DNA of 64,000 bases. It comes from Neoaliturus tenellus. Lineage: Eukaryota; Arthropoda; Insecta; Hemiptera; Cicadellidae. A model generated the notes under the pieces. The model saw only the letters and a program-made list of their open reading frames with translations, made no database searches and was not told where the DNA came from. The translations under genes were made by a program, and so were the position numbers. Position 1 is the first letter of the stretch. Each line of letters begins with the position of its first letter. Below are positions 25,461 through 35,300 of the stretch, one piece after another. The DNA is taken from positions 203,604,875-203,668,874 of the forward strand of contig CM061534.1 of the NCBI GenBank assembly GCA_030545055.2. Direction: 5' to 3'.

Positions 25461-25664
25461 ATAGCATAGACTGATTCCGATCCGGAGAACTCGTTGCATG
25501 CGCAGCAGGTTTGAGGTTAGAATTATCCATGGCAGCTGCCATGTTTAGTCTGGTTTCACCACATAGAGTCAACAACCGGTGGTGACCGGTCATTGGCCTA
25601 GAAGGAATAGGGAAAGGTGGTGACCGGCCATTGACCCAGAGGAGTGGGGGAAGGAGTGGGGGAA

Positions 25665-25765
25665 GGGGGGGGCTCCATTTTTTCGGGGGGGGAGGGGGGG
25701 AGGGGGGGAGGGGGGGTGAGGGGGGGGGGAGGGGGGGGGAGGGGGGGGAGGGGGGGGGAGGGTCA
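25665..25765 (+). repeat. G-rich tract 2 (G-quadruplex candidate)
   Basis: A second copy of the tract, again introduced by CTCCATTTTTTCGGGG, with about ten G-runs split by single A or TGA. Shares its lead sequence with tract 1, so one derives from the other. Confidence 0.7.
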
Positions 25766-25902
25766 TTGACCTTTCCGGTCGGTCATTGACCCCAAGGAGT
25801 AGGGATAGACACAGAACCCTACTTCTCTTACTACTCAGGTGAAAGTCGGTCAACCAGTCATTTGCTTGCCATCTGCCGCCATCTGGCTGGAGTTATTGCC
25901 TC

Positions 25903-25910
25903 TATAAAGG
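25903..25910 (+). promoter_or_regulatory. Plus-strand TATA box (TATAAAGG)
   Basis: TATAAAGG on the plus strand, with GC-rich sequence downstream. The only clear promoter in the element pointing right; it could drive the ORF at 26147 or a spliced transcript into the right TIR. Confidence 0.4.
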
Positions 25911-26146
25911 TGGGTAGTTTATCGCGCTACAAACATTCATTGCCTCGCATCCGCTCGGTCATCATCTCTCGTTAGTTTTATGTTATGACTACTTTACTTA
26001 CTAGGTTTGAGGTTAGAATTATCCATGGAATAGCCTTTGTAAATTCTAACCTATAAAATTACTACTCTGGCTTTCTGTTTCAATTTCTTTTACACTTCAT
26101 TTTATATCTCAGTCTTCTTTTAACCTCTGAACTTAACACATCGGTT

Positions 26147-26488
26147 ATGATGACTGCACAATGTTTAAAATTAAAGCTTTTGCGAACACAACACATATTA
26201 CGAAGTACTTCTAAACCTTCAATTTCAAAGTGTAGAACTAATTTAAATAGAGTTAGGAAGAAGTACAGTTTTAACCCATTATACTCTTCAAAGACTTCGC
26301 AGGTTAATGTTGATGATAGTGTTATTTACAACATTTTGCATTCTATGTTACAATTCAACAACTTTGAACTTGTTACACCTATCGACTGTGTTCAACAAGT
26401 TTTTTTATTTTACCCCTACTATTCCTCATATAAGCGCTGTCACCACAATTCCTACTTCATGCTCCTCTATTCTCTTCAGCTGAGCTAA
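26147..26488 (+). CDS. Possible plus-strand gene next to the right TIR (113 aa)
   Basis: The only long frame of the right arm, opposite to all other genes. It opens MMTAQCLKLKLLRTQ, is basic up to residue 45 (RTNLNRVRKKYS), then has a mixed domain with aromatic residues (FYPYYSSYKRCHHNSY). The stop (26486-26488) lies at the inner TIR edge. It is about 240 bp downstream of TATAAAGG. No family recognised and no repeat of it on the left side, so it may be chance or one exon of a spliced gene. Confidence 0.3.
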   Translation: MMTAQCLKLKLLRTQHILRSTSKPSISKCRTNLNRVRKKYSFNPLYSSKTSQVNVDDSVIYNILHSMLQFNNFELVTPIDCVQQVFLFYPYYSSYKRCHHNSYFMLLYSLQLS

Positions 26489-27115
26489 GATTTGAGGTTA
26501 GAATTATCCATGGCGGCCGCCATGTCTAGTTCAGTTTCACCACATAGAGTCGGCGACCGGTTATTGGTCTAAAGGAGTGGGGGAAGGGGTGGTGGGGGAA
26601 GGTTGCCGTTTTATAAGCCCTCTCCCTAGGCGGCGCTTCTCATTCGATCGCCAACTTTCAAACGATAAACACCTCTCCCATGGCACGAATCAATTATCCC
26701 GCTATCACCAACTACTTCAACTTAAAACTATTTCTGGTGATAGTTGGATAGAATTTTTTAAAACTTACTCTGGATGACCTTGACATATTTTCCGCATCTC
26801 AGTTATAAGTTTGAATTTCAATTTTGAACTAACTCTTAATTTTTCTTCAACTGTTAGAGTTTCGTTAACACCGACGAATTTCAATTTTCAACTAACTTTT
26901 AATTTTAATTTTATGCGCAAATTCACTTCACCCTAACGCCAACACTATCGCCATCTCCACCCCAACCTATATGACATAAAATATAACTACAGCATCTCAT
27001 ATATACCCTCTAACCCCCACCGGAAGCTATGTGACATGGCAGCTGGCGCCAGCTGCCGCGGCACGTGGCTCCGTGGGCACGTGGCCGGTTTTAAAAGTGA
27101 CCAAAACACACTACT
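26485..27115 (-). repeat. Polinton right terminal inverted repeat (631 bp)
   Basis: Mirror copy of 4601-5231, ending CAAAACACACTACT and followed at once by the second GGATTG target duplication (27116-27121). The translations of the equivalent open frames in both repeats are identical, supporting very recent homogeneity of the two ends. Confidence 0.95.
26680..26751 (+). CDS. Short ORF (23 aa) in right TIR, reading outward
   Basis: Mirror copy of the ORF at 4965-5036, with the same TTTTATAAG box upstream (26609-26617). If transcribed, the RNA would run out through the right terminus into host DNA. A longer open frame that starts upstream of the TATA box is treated as spurious. Confidence 0.2.
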   Translation: MARINYPAITNYFNLKLFLVIVG

Positions 27116-27121
27116 GGATTG
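27116..27121. repeat. Polinton target site duplication, right (GGATTG)
   Basis: Perfect repeat of 4595-4600 at the outer border of the right terminal repeat. Confidence 0.92.
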
Positions 27122-27646
27122 CCATCATATTACAAACTTATGCCAATTAATTCAACAGTTGGCTGGGAGGGTGGCCATAAAACAAATGGTGTCAGCCTGC
27201 TATTATTGGGAGTAGGGCCTGGCCCAGTTAATGGGTTTTCATTTAATTAACTTGCTGTGTTAATACTGTATAGTAATAGACAATCGAATCGATATATCGG
27301 TTTAATTTAATATTCTATACATTTTTTCTAAGTTACCCCTTAGTATGAAACTTGTTTAATTAACTTGTTTTATTTGGCCATATTTAGATTTGTGTAAGAT
27401 GCAAATTGTCTGAAACATTAATATTTGTACTAGCATCAAAAAAGTGTCAATTAAAAGAAAATTTAAAATTTAGCAGGCCTACACTGTTTAATTAATTAAT
27501 TATATCAGAGTAAATCATGGTAAAGACATTTTATTTACTAGATGTGTTCACTACAAAACATAATAATTATAATCAAAACAATAACAATATACACATGTTC
27601 ACAATTATCATATGCTTTACAATTTATATCCAAACACGCCCCTTTT
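27122..27646. other. Gene-free stretch between Polinton and Gypsy remnant
   Basis: AT-rich sequence with no credible ORF. An LTR of the neighbouring Gypsy element might be expected here but no repeat partner is visible in the window. Confidence 0.35.
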
Positions 27647-27853
27647 CAATCTATGAGCTTTTGTGGCGGAATAACTCTTCTACCAGTACTTGAATGTGCG
27701 ATCAAGGGTCTTAAATACCAGGAGTTTCGGCGGAAGATTTTCCCATCTACATTTACCACATACGACCTGTTTGGAAGTACATCGTGTAACTACTTCCAAA
27801 CTTAACAGTTAACAGTTGTCCCTCTTCCCACTGGTAGTTATAAACATTTCTCA

Positions 27854-29200
27854 CTAACACCTTTTGCCCTTTTCAAACACATTAGCATTCCTTAGAGCTG
27901 TCCTGTTATATTGCTTTGCTTGACCAAGTTTTTCAGTTACTGATTTGTCATCAACTACCTGTGGCTTAAGTTTCGATGGTCTGATAGGTATTTTGACATT
28001 CAAAATTCTGCTTTGGAGAAGTTGCGATGGAGAATATTTTAGACCTGCTACAGGAGATGACCGATAGTTAAGAAGATACAAACTTAACTCTGAATTATCA
28101 TACTTTGCTTTTTTCAGCATTGACTTAACTATACCAACTGACTTTTCTGCAAGCCCATTGTTGCGAGGATAGTGGGGGCTAGTAAACTTAGCTTCAAAAT
28201 TCCAAGCTTTACTGAGTTCTAAGAATTCTTGTGAGTTAAACGGGACATTGTCACTTACGAATATACTTGGTATACCAAATCGTGCAAAGATGGGCTTTAG
28301 AGCAAAAATAACTGTGGATGCTTTCTTATCTCTTATACGCTCAACTTCGATCCATCGAGAATAATATTCAACTAACACCAAATAACTCGAATTTTCAAAA
28401 TCTGCTATGTCAGCTGCTACTTTGTAAAATGGCATGTCAAACACTTCATGAGACTGAAGTGGCTCTTTCAACTTAGCACGTTGAAACTTAGCACATGTAG
28501 CACAATTTTCAATGAGATTCTTCAGATCAGAGTTTATCCCTGGCCAGTAAACGAGCTCTTGCACTTTCAACTTCAACTTATTAAAGCCCAAGTGAGTCTC
28601 ATGAAGTGTTTGTAATGTGTACCTTCGTAACGGAGGTGGCACCAATAATCTTTCATTATAATATACTAGACCATCTTGAACTGTTAAGTCATTGCGAATA
28701 CTGAAATAGTGCTGTAGTTCATGACTGCCTGAAGGGCATTTGTTCGGCCATCCTTCTTGATAAAATCTCATAACTTCAGATAAAGCTTCATCATTTTTAG
28801 TTTCTTTCAAATATTGATCCACAGTGTTTGGATTAACCTTAACCTCATTTATGGTATGGACAACATCTAACATACTTTCATCATCTTGGTTTTGTGTCGG
28901 CAGACACTGTCTGGAGAGAATATTAGCTACATACAATTTCTTGCCGGGAACATACTTCACACAAAAAGAATATTTCAGTAATTTCAGCCTCAGCCTTCTC
29001 AAGCGGTTATTTTTTACCTGATGGAAGTTCTTGTTAAAAATCGACAATAAGGGAGCATGATCCGACTGGACTTCAATATTTGAGTGTCCATAAACAAAAT
29101 TATGGAATTTCTCAAATGCATACACAATTGCTAGAAGTTCCTTCTCAATCTGTGCATAGTTCTTTTCACTTTCGGTCAGTGACCTAGAACCGAACATCAC
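27854..29200 (-). pseudogene. Gypsy RNase H (end) and integrase region
   Basis: 448 open codons: the RNase H end ('SEKNYAQIEKELLAIVYAFE', 'SDHAPLLSIF'), a linker, the integrase zinc finger H-x-H...C-x2-C ('HETHLGFNKL', 'CATCAKFQ'), then the DDE core with D in 'KVAADIADF', D in 'FVSDNVPF', and E in 'NNGLAEKSVG'. The frame breaks at about 27862, but similarity continues in another frame to a TGA near 27647 ('GKIFRRNSWYLRPL'). The upstream part of RNase H lies in yet another frame. Confidence 0.85.
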
Positions 29201-29428
29201 AGGTTTCCCATTCTGAAACAGAGAGCAACCAAGAGAAAAATTACTAGAATCTGCTTGGACAGTTATTGGAGCTTCAGGACCAAATGGACTAAGTAAAGCA
29301 GCAGTTTTGTTTTTTCCTTCAGTTTTTCAAAGCAGTCACTATGATGCGGTGTCCACTGGAAGACTACATTCTTTTTCAATAATTCTTGGAAATACGAACA
29401 GTGTTCTGCTAGGTTTGGTACAAAAGGC

Positions 29429-30513
29429 CAGGGCCGCCGAGAGAATTTTTGTGGCCCGGGGCAGAGTTTCTGTGTGAGGCCCCCCCCCCCCGTGAATCCC
29501 TTCCAGTCGCGTCTGTGTTCGAACCAGATGCAATATATGCTACACATTTTTCTTTTTTTTTTTTCTTTTGATATTTATTTTTTATCCATGCACACTTTCT
29601 TTTCTTAAGTGATTCATAAATATTTTATTTTTATTACTTTAAGATATAGATAGGACAAATTAAATGTACTTAGGTTTACAGTAGGCCTACATAAAATAAT
29701 TTGATCAAACTTGCACTTTGTCTGGGTTCGAGAGTGCTTATTGGAGAGCCCAAGTGGGTTTATAGGCCTAACTTATGTATTTTGAAATGGCTAGGCTTAC
29801 AGGGAAAATTATAAAAATGAATTTTATTTTAAAGTTGTTAATTAATTACAATTTTTGTTTACTAAACTCTTTTTGAACTTATAATTAGTTGATTTTGCTT
29901 TATAATTCATTTACAAAATTGAAAGAATTACGCAAGGTCCTATTTACTCGAGACTAACCCTCAATTTCACTCCTAAGCCATTAGATAATTCAGTGTTGGT
30001 TCTTAAGCAAAACTAAGTACCGTTCAAAAAAACTAACCAACTCGCAAAAGTTTCTTTCTTGCCTTCAATATGGCAAATTCATTTATGACATTATTAAAAG
30101 ACACTTTTATTTTATATACTTGGACCAACAAACGCAGACACAACAATGTTAGTCGAAGCCGTGAAGGATCTGTTGCAAAATATAATATTTTTGCAATGGT
30201 ATAGCAGTCAAATACCACCGGCACAGCACCAGGCGGCGGGCACGGCGTCTGTTCACCGACACAGAGGAAAAACCACGGAGGCTCATAATACAGGCTGATA
30301 GGGTATTATATATGACCTGTATATAAGGTCATAGGCTATACTTTGTTACTGTTTAAAGATTTTTATAGGTCTTCAAAAATACATGGTGTTGCTACATAGC
30401 CTATAGCCTATGCAGAAATTAAAATTTGCTACCGTAGAATACGCCTGAAGATGAGGCCCCCTGTCTCTTGAGGCCCGGGGCAAACTGCCCCCCCCCCCCT
30501 CTCGGCGGCCCTG
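29429..30513. mobile_element. Non-autonomous hAT-type DNA transposon (1,085 bp)
   Basis: Perfect 15-bp inverted ends CAGGGCCGCCGAGAG ... CTCTCGGCGGCCCTG, followed inward by further partly matching C/G-rich sequence. Flanked by an exact 8-bp duplication CAAAAGGC (29421-29428 and 30514-30521), the hAT signature. No transposase; interior AT-rich, with several TAGGCCTA strings. Inserted in the Gypsy RT gene, so younger than it. Confidence 0.9.
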
Positions 30514-30521
30514 CAAAAGGC

Positions 30522-31345
30522 CGTACGTAATTAATTCTACCTAAAACTCTTTGAAGCTCTGTTTTGCTCGTTGGATTCTTCAGTTCATTTATAGCTCTTA
30601 TTCTGTCATTGTCTGGTTTCACACCATTAAAATCAAATTCTTGTCCCAAAAACTTTACCTTTTCAACAAAGTACTGAATCTTGTCTTTATTCAACTGAAC
30701 ATGGTTTTTTCTAGCAACATTCATGACTTCACGAATAGTCTCGTATAACTCTTCTTTTGTTTCTGCTGCACATAGAATGTCATCAAAGTAGACCACAACT
30801 CCATTAATATTACTAAAAAACTTAGTCACTGTTTTGTGAAAATACTCTGGAAGAACGGAAAGTCCAAATGGCGCACGCAAATAACGATACGTACCAAACG
30901 GAGTGCTAAATGTACACAACTTTGACGACTCTTCATCGAGGGGGACCTGATGGAACCCATCTTTTAAATCGAACACACAAAAGTATCTTTTCTTTGCCAA
31001 TTTAGCAGTTATTTCATCAAGAGTAGGAATCAAAACATAGTCCCGAATTAGATACTTATTCAGTTCCTTAGGATCAATGCAAACTCTTAAGTAACCAGTT
31101 TTATGTTTCTCTACTATTACCAAGTTGTGCACCCATTCTCCAGCATCACACTTTTCAATTATGTTTCTCGATTCCAATGAGTCCAACTTCTGCTTAAGTC
31201 GCTCCGTTAGTTTATTTGGGATTCTTCGGGCAGGCGAACTTTTTGGAATAACTCCTTCCTTGAGTTTCAGCTTCAAAACTTCAGGAAAACAACCTTGGCT
31301 AATAAATACATCTTTATTCTCCTCGGCCAGTGAATGTACCTAGAA
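30522..31345 (-). pseudogene. Gypsy reverse transcriptase domain, 3' part cut by insertion
   Basis: The open frame has the RT finger/palm motifs: 'SSPARRIPNKLTERL', 'WVHNLVIVEKHKTGYLRVCI', 'FDLKDGFHQVPLDEE', the YFDDILCAA catalytic loop, then 'VKFLGQEFDFNGVKP'. Coding similarity also reaches upstream of the first Met (SLAEENKDVFISQ). The frame runs on for about 35 codons into the inserted element and then stops. RT lacks its own N-terminal partner domains here. Confidence 0.85.
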
Positions 31346-31743
31346 TTTAAATCAGACATGTAGGTAAATATGAATTTTTATGGAATTTTCTAAAAGAAAA
31401 CGGTGGATACTCTTATTGGAGGTTTATTTATTTACCAACGGCATACGCCAATTTACAATAATGAATACAAATGTAATACTACAATAAACTTAAGATCAAC
31501 AATAAATAATATAGTGGGTTGGCAACAATTAATAACCCAGCACTAAAGTACCACATGCTGAAATACCTAATAACTATGAGTACAACACGATTAACTAGTT
31601 CAAGACATGAAAATGTGATGCGTGATGTAAAATGTGGTTTAAGCTTCATAAAGTTATAATCACATGTTAACTTTTTGCCCCCGATGATTTGCTCCATTTT
31701 ACCTCCTATTCCCATTATTGTTTCCTTGGTAACCACCAAACTT
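31346..31743. other. Gene-free stretch
   Basis: AT-rich, no supported gene; the 86-codon minus ORF here has no recognisable features. The junction at about 31345 (TTCTAG before the pol-like frame) resembles a splice acceptor but probably just marks the end of similarity. Confidence 0.35.
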
Positions 31744-31745
31744 TA

Positions 31746-31955
31746 AGGTAGGTTTACACGTGAGAATTTTTCACTCTCAGAGAGTTTCGTACTCTCAGCA
31801 GGTACTCGCAGAGGTGTTTACACAACAAGGAAATTTTCCAAGATTGTTAATCCCAGACAGTTTTCTGCGAGTACTATCAATAGCTGTCTGACATTTTTAT
31901 GAGAGTAACTAACCACTCTCCGAGAGTGGAAAACTCTCACGTGTAAACCCACCCT
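31746..31955. mobile_element. MITE of 210 bp with about 45-bp inverted ends and TA flanks
   Basis: Left end AGGTAGGTTTACACGTGAGA and right end TCTCACGTGTAAACCCACCCT are near complementary, continuing through CACTCTC(A/G)GAGAG. TA dinucleotides flank both sides (31744-31745, 31956-31957). No coding capacity. The TIR contains a CACGTG palindrome core. Confidence 0.75.
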
Positions 31956-31979
31956 TACGCTCCTTTCCTTGGTTACAGG

Positions 31980-32395
31980 AAGCACAGCAAGGAAAACATT
32001 AGCTCTTTCTCCAAAAGGGAACATATGCACCACCATAGAACGCGCCACGCCCAAGCTCTGGACATCCCTCGCTGCAGATTGAGTGGAACTCAGAAAGGGT
32101 ACCCTTACTTCCCCATGAAAATTTACAACGGGCTGCCTGAGGCCATACGTAACCTTGAACCTAAAAAGTTCAAGCAAACGCTGAAGGGATGTTTGGTGGG
32201 TAGGCCGCTCTACTCCTTTGAGGAGCTTCTTGAGGAGCCACTTTTTGGTCACTAACCCCCGCCCCGCCATCTCTGAAAGGTTTAAATATTAGTTTTATTA
32301 TTAATTAATTATTAAGTTGACGCAACCTATCCGACAGTGTCGGTCAACGGTGGAGACATCAAGTATCAAGTATCAAGTTACAAGTTTTAGCTATT
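31980..32395 (+). pseudogene. LINE 3' end (RT C-terminus and 3' UTR)
   Basis: An open frame (32025-32255) carries the standard Jockey/CR1-type ending: 'HHRTRHAQALDIPRCRLS', then 'YPYFPMKIYNGLPEAIRNL' and 'PLYSFEELL'. It is followed by a 3' UTR ending in ATCAAGTATCAAGTATCAAG, a short tandem tail of the kind found at LINE 3' ends. The RT core is missing: a 5'-truncated insertion. Confidence 0.75.
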
Positions 32396-35300
32396 CTGAT
32401 TGGCCACAACAAAAAACTACAAAATAACAGATTATACTTTTAAAACATCTAATTATTTTTTGTGTATTTTAAAAATACTTTGATTTTATGGTCCGTAGGC
32501 AGGCTATTGAAGTTGGTGACCATAGAAACGATGGACAGGTATGCGTAAAATGGCAGATACCAGATGGGAAACTGCAAACAAAGGACGGTTTACTAAGGAA
32601 ACAGCGGGAATCGGGGTAAAATGTCGCGAACCAATTTAAATCTATTTCCTAGCAAACATTGTCATTTTACATTGTACATCGTACATTTTGTCAGCAAATT
32701 TCCCTATCTTTGTAGCACTCGATGTATAGTTAAACCTCAATTGAGATCATGTAAAAATTCAATCATTCAGAGTTCCCAGTATTGAATCATGATTAACATT
32801 TTTGATATTATGACATAAACATGACGTTGGCAAAACTGATTGCCTCGATTCAATAATATGATAATGATATAATTGTCATTGTTTAGTCCTACATAAATGC
32901 TGTAATGTAGTACAAGGTATTTATTGGCAACATTGAAACGCTTTTTAACTTAAGGTTGTTTCCTGCTTACAATAACGTTTTGTATTACAGCATTACTCAT
33001 TAATGTCAATAAAACTTCAATAACTTATTTCACAACGGATCACTCCATTTTACATAAATTTACAATTGATTTTAGATTGTTATGATCTCAGTATGCACAT
33101 GCGACTAGTTTTATGTAATATGTGTACAAACGTAAGTCTATAAATACATAGTAAGAGCAAGTAACAAAGTAATATCATTAAAAACCAAGGCAATAAATTA
33201 AATGTCAACAATGAAGTGAATACTAGAGGTGAATAGATGTGATGCAAGGTAAGTACAATAATGCTGTTCCAATGTCATAACCATCTAATAAATATCTAAC
33301 AAAAACAACAACACACCTGACGGAAAAAATTGTTGTTGATTGAGTTGGTTTACCTTATGAAACTAGTTAAAAATCTTCTTTAATATTTAAATTCATTAAA
33401 ATTAAAAATATTCGAATAAATAAGTGGTCCATGAGAATAGCACTATACGGAATGTTCTAATTATACATCAAAGAAAAGTTAATAACAAACTGAACTGGTA
33501 TATTCAAATCTTCTCATTAACTGTCTCTGAAACTTGGCTCAATACTGGTGAACCCGTCATTATGTTCTCAGTCTTCAGTTGTTTCTCCCTTTGATAATCA
33601 TGTTGAACTATAGACTATAAATATATTTTATTTCAAGAGATTTCAATGCAAACGCATTTTGGTTAACATTAAGAACAGTGTAACACAAAAGGTTTAGTAA
33701 ATAAAGGTTATTTAGTAAATAGTAAAATTTGAAGTATTTAATATCTTGTGTTCCATAAGCTTCAAAATATATGTAAAAATTGTAAAGCGAAATATTGTCA
33801 CCATTGCAAAGCCGCCTCTACTCTGCTGCAGACTTATCTATCATGTGGTTGCCGTGACGGGTGACTGCCTCAAGAAAAGTGCCACTTTGATAAATTGTCT
33901 GTCTTTTGTGGAAACATATGTTACTGATGCCAACGTCCGTCAGAATTGACCGAATACCTACTCCAATTTATTTATTTAAATTTAATGAGTGTAAAACCGT
34001 TAACAGTAAGGGACTTAGGGAATGTTAACTTTTTGAACATACAATATATAGCGTGTCCCTGAACTCTATACCTACCTTTTCAGGTATTATTCCTGGCCCA
34101 TAGAAAAGCCAAAATATGGTATTAAAAATTTCCAAACTCCAAAGTCAACACACAGCCGTCATTTTGTAGTTTTATTTTTTTATTTTTTTAATAAAGATTA
34201 GTTTTAGCACTTTTTTGTAACACCTTGAAATTTTTTATACTTAACATGGCGGCTGCTTAAAATCATTAGCCTTAAATTGCATAAAATCTACATAAGTTAC
34301 CTAATTTATGTTATTAATTATTTTTAGAACATTTAATTTCAAATCCAACTATATAAAAATGTATGAATCGGTTCATAAATAAGCAAGATAGAGTTGTAGA
34401 GTAGGCCTAATTTAACAACAAAAGTAGTTTCGCATTTAACGGAATGCCTCCCGAAGAACGTCGTCGCGGTGCGAGCTCAACATTGGGCCTCATACCCAAA
34501 CTACTCCCGGAAGAGCAGTGCGACTGTGACTAGCATCAGTTAAATCGCTCAGTCTCGCTTATTTATACACCTTATTAATTTGTCAATACCTAAGCTCCAC
34601 TGATTGGCAACAATACAGTTTATTTATAATATACACAACAAAAACAAATCGTGATGGCCCAAAATTGCCAAGTCGATCACATTTGACCTCTCTCAATTTC
34701 ATTATGTATGGGTTTGTCAAAGATTTTCTTTTATTCTTCCCCAGTTCAGAATTTAGAAACTCTAAGGGCCATTTGCACAAATAAATAATAAATCGGATTA
34801 AATATAATCTAGATTAATTCAGTTCAAATCAACTGGAATATCAATATTTATTTTTGTACTGTAGTAAAATTTGGGACCACGACAATGAGGTTAGGTTCAC
34901 AAAAGGAGTTGCCTTCAATTCATAAGCGGTGAAAACACTGCAGAAGTGATATTGCAGTCACGAAATGCACGGCGCGGATGTAACGCTCTCGTGAATATGC
35001 GATGGTATGTGTATGTGCAGCCGACTTTTAGGTTAAACTTAAGTTAAACTGAAGATTAGGTTTAAACTAAAACGGTGCGAACTATCCTTATAGAGAGAAT
35101 AATAATGAATGCAGTAACGTCCATTTCTCAGGAAATGTTAAATAGAATAAAAAAAAACTGTTAATAAAAAAATGAAACTAACCAAAAAGTCGCCGAGAAG
35201 TTTTACAGGCGATCCAAGGTTCACATATAGTTACAACTAACAATTATTAAAACTAAATATAAAACATTATCTTATGCATGTTTTCATACTATTCGATTTA

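Larger units (their letters stand above)
24100..25900. other. Polinton right-arm non-coding region rich in repeats
   Basis: No minus-strand gene. It holds iterated GACCGGTCATTGACC...GGAGTGGGGG modules (near 24309, 25580, 25621, 25775, with relatives at 22930 and in the TIR). It also has two long G-rich tracts, a doubled GTCCGGGTCTACCGTAAC (24630-24675), a doubled TTAATACACCTTAATGCTAA (about 24980-25030), a CA run at 25099-25113, and GCGCATGCGC palindromes. The density of repeats suggests a control or replication-start region rather than coding DNA. Confidence 0.55.
25395..26513 (+). repeat. Dispersed motif TTTGAGGTTAGAATTATCCA (four copies here)
   Basis: Near-identical 20-23-bp copies begin at 25395, 25510, 26006 and 26491 on the plus strand. 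A minus-strand copy lies in the left TIR (5203-5225), with two shorter ones at 10199-10212 and 10223-10240. The copy in the TIR sits beside the CATGGCGGCCGCCATG palindrome. Spacing and conservation suggest a binding site for an element-encoded or host factor. Confidence 0.6.
4601..27115. mobile_element. Polinton/Maverick (adintovirus-like) element, full length
   Basis: A 22,515-bp element bounded by 631-bp terminal inverted repeats (5'-AG...CT-3') and a 6-bp target duplication. It encodes the diagnostic set: protein-primed family B DNA polymerase, DDE integrase with chromodomain, FtsK/HerA-type packaging ATPase, adenain-like cysteine protease, double jelly-roll major capsid and jelly-roll minor capsid proteins. 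It also carries a phospholipase A2 protein, a fibre-like protein and about ten small accessory genes. All recognised genes are on the minus strand, so the right end is the 5' side of the coding block. Near-identical TIRs and largely open frames argue for recent insertion; one internal stop in the minor capsid gene is the only clear lesion seen. Confidence 0.96.
27647..31345 (-). mobile_element. Gypsy/Ty3 retrotransposon pol fragment, interrupted
   Basis: Minus-strand pol remains in the order RT (30522-31345), RNase H, H2C2 zinc finger and integrase (27647-29428), split by the hAT-type insertion at 29429-30513. There is no gag or protease upstream and no LTR pair is recognised, so the copy is 5'-truncated or solo-like. 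Frameshifts are visible near 29310 (between RT and RNase H) and near 27865 (in the integrase tail). It is an old, inactive copy of a Ty3-type element. Confidence 0.85.

Noticed and set aside
27542..27805. 87-codon plus ORF
   Set aside because: It is antisense to the decayed integrase tail of the Gypsy element.
30419..30521. C-terminal Gly/Pro-rich tail of the Gypsy RT ORF
   Set aside because: It is read-through into the hAT-type terminal sequence, not part of the RT.
31340..31345. Splice acceptor-like TTCTAG before the Gypsy RT frame
   Set aside because: Similarity to pol starts here, but a truncated retroelement boundary is the simpler reading.
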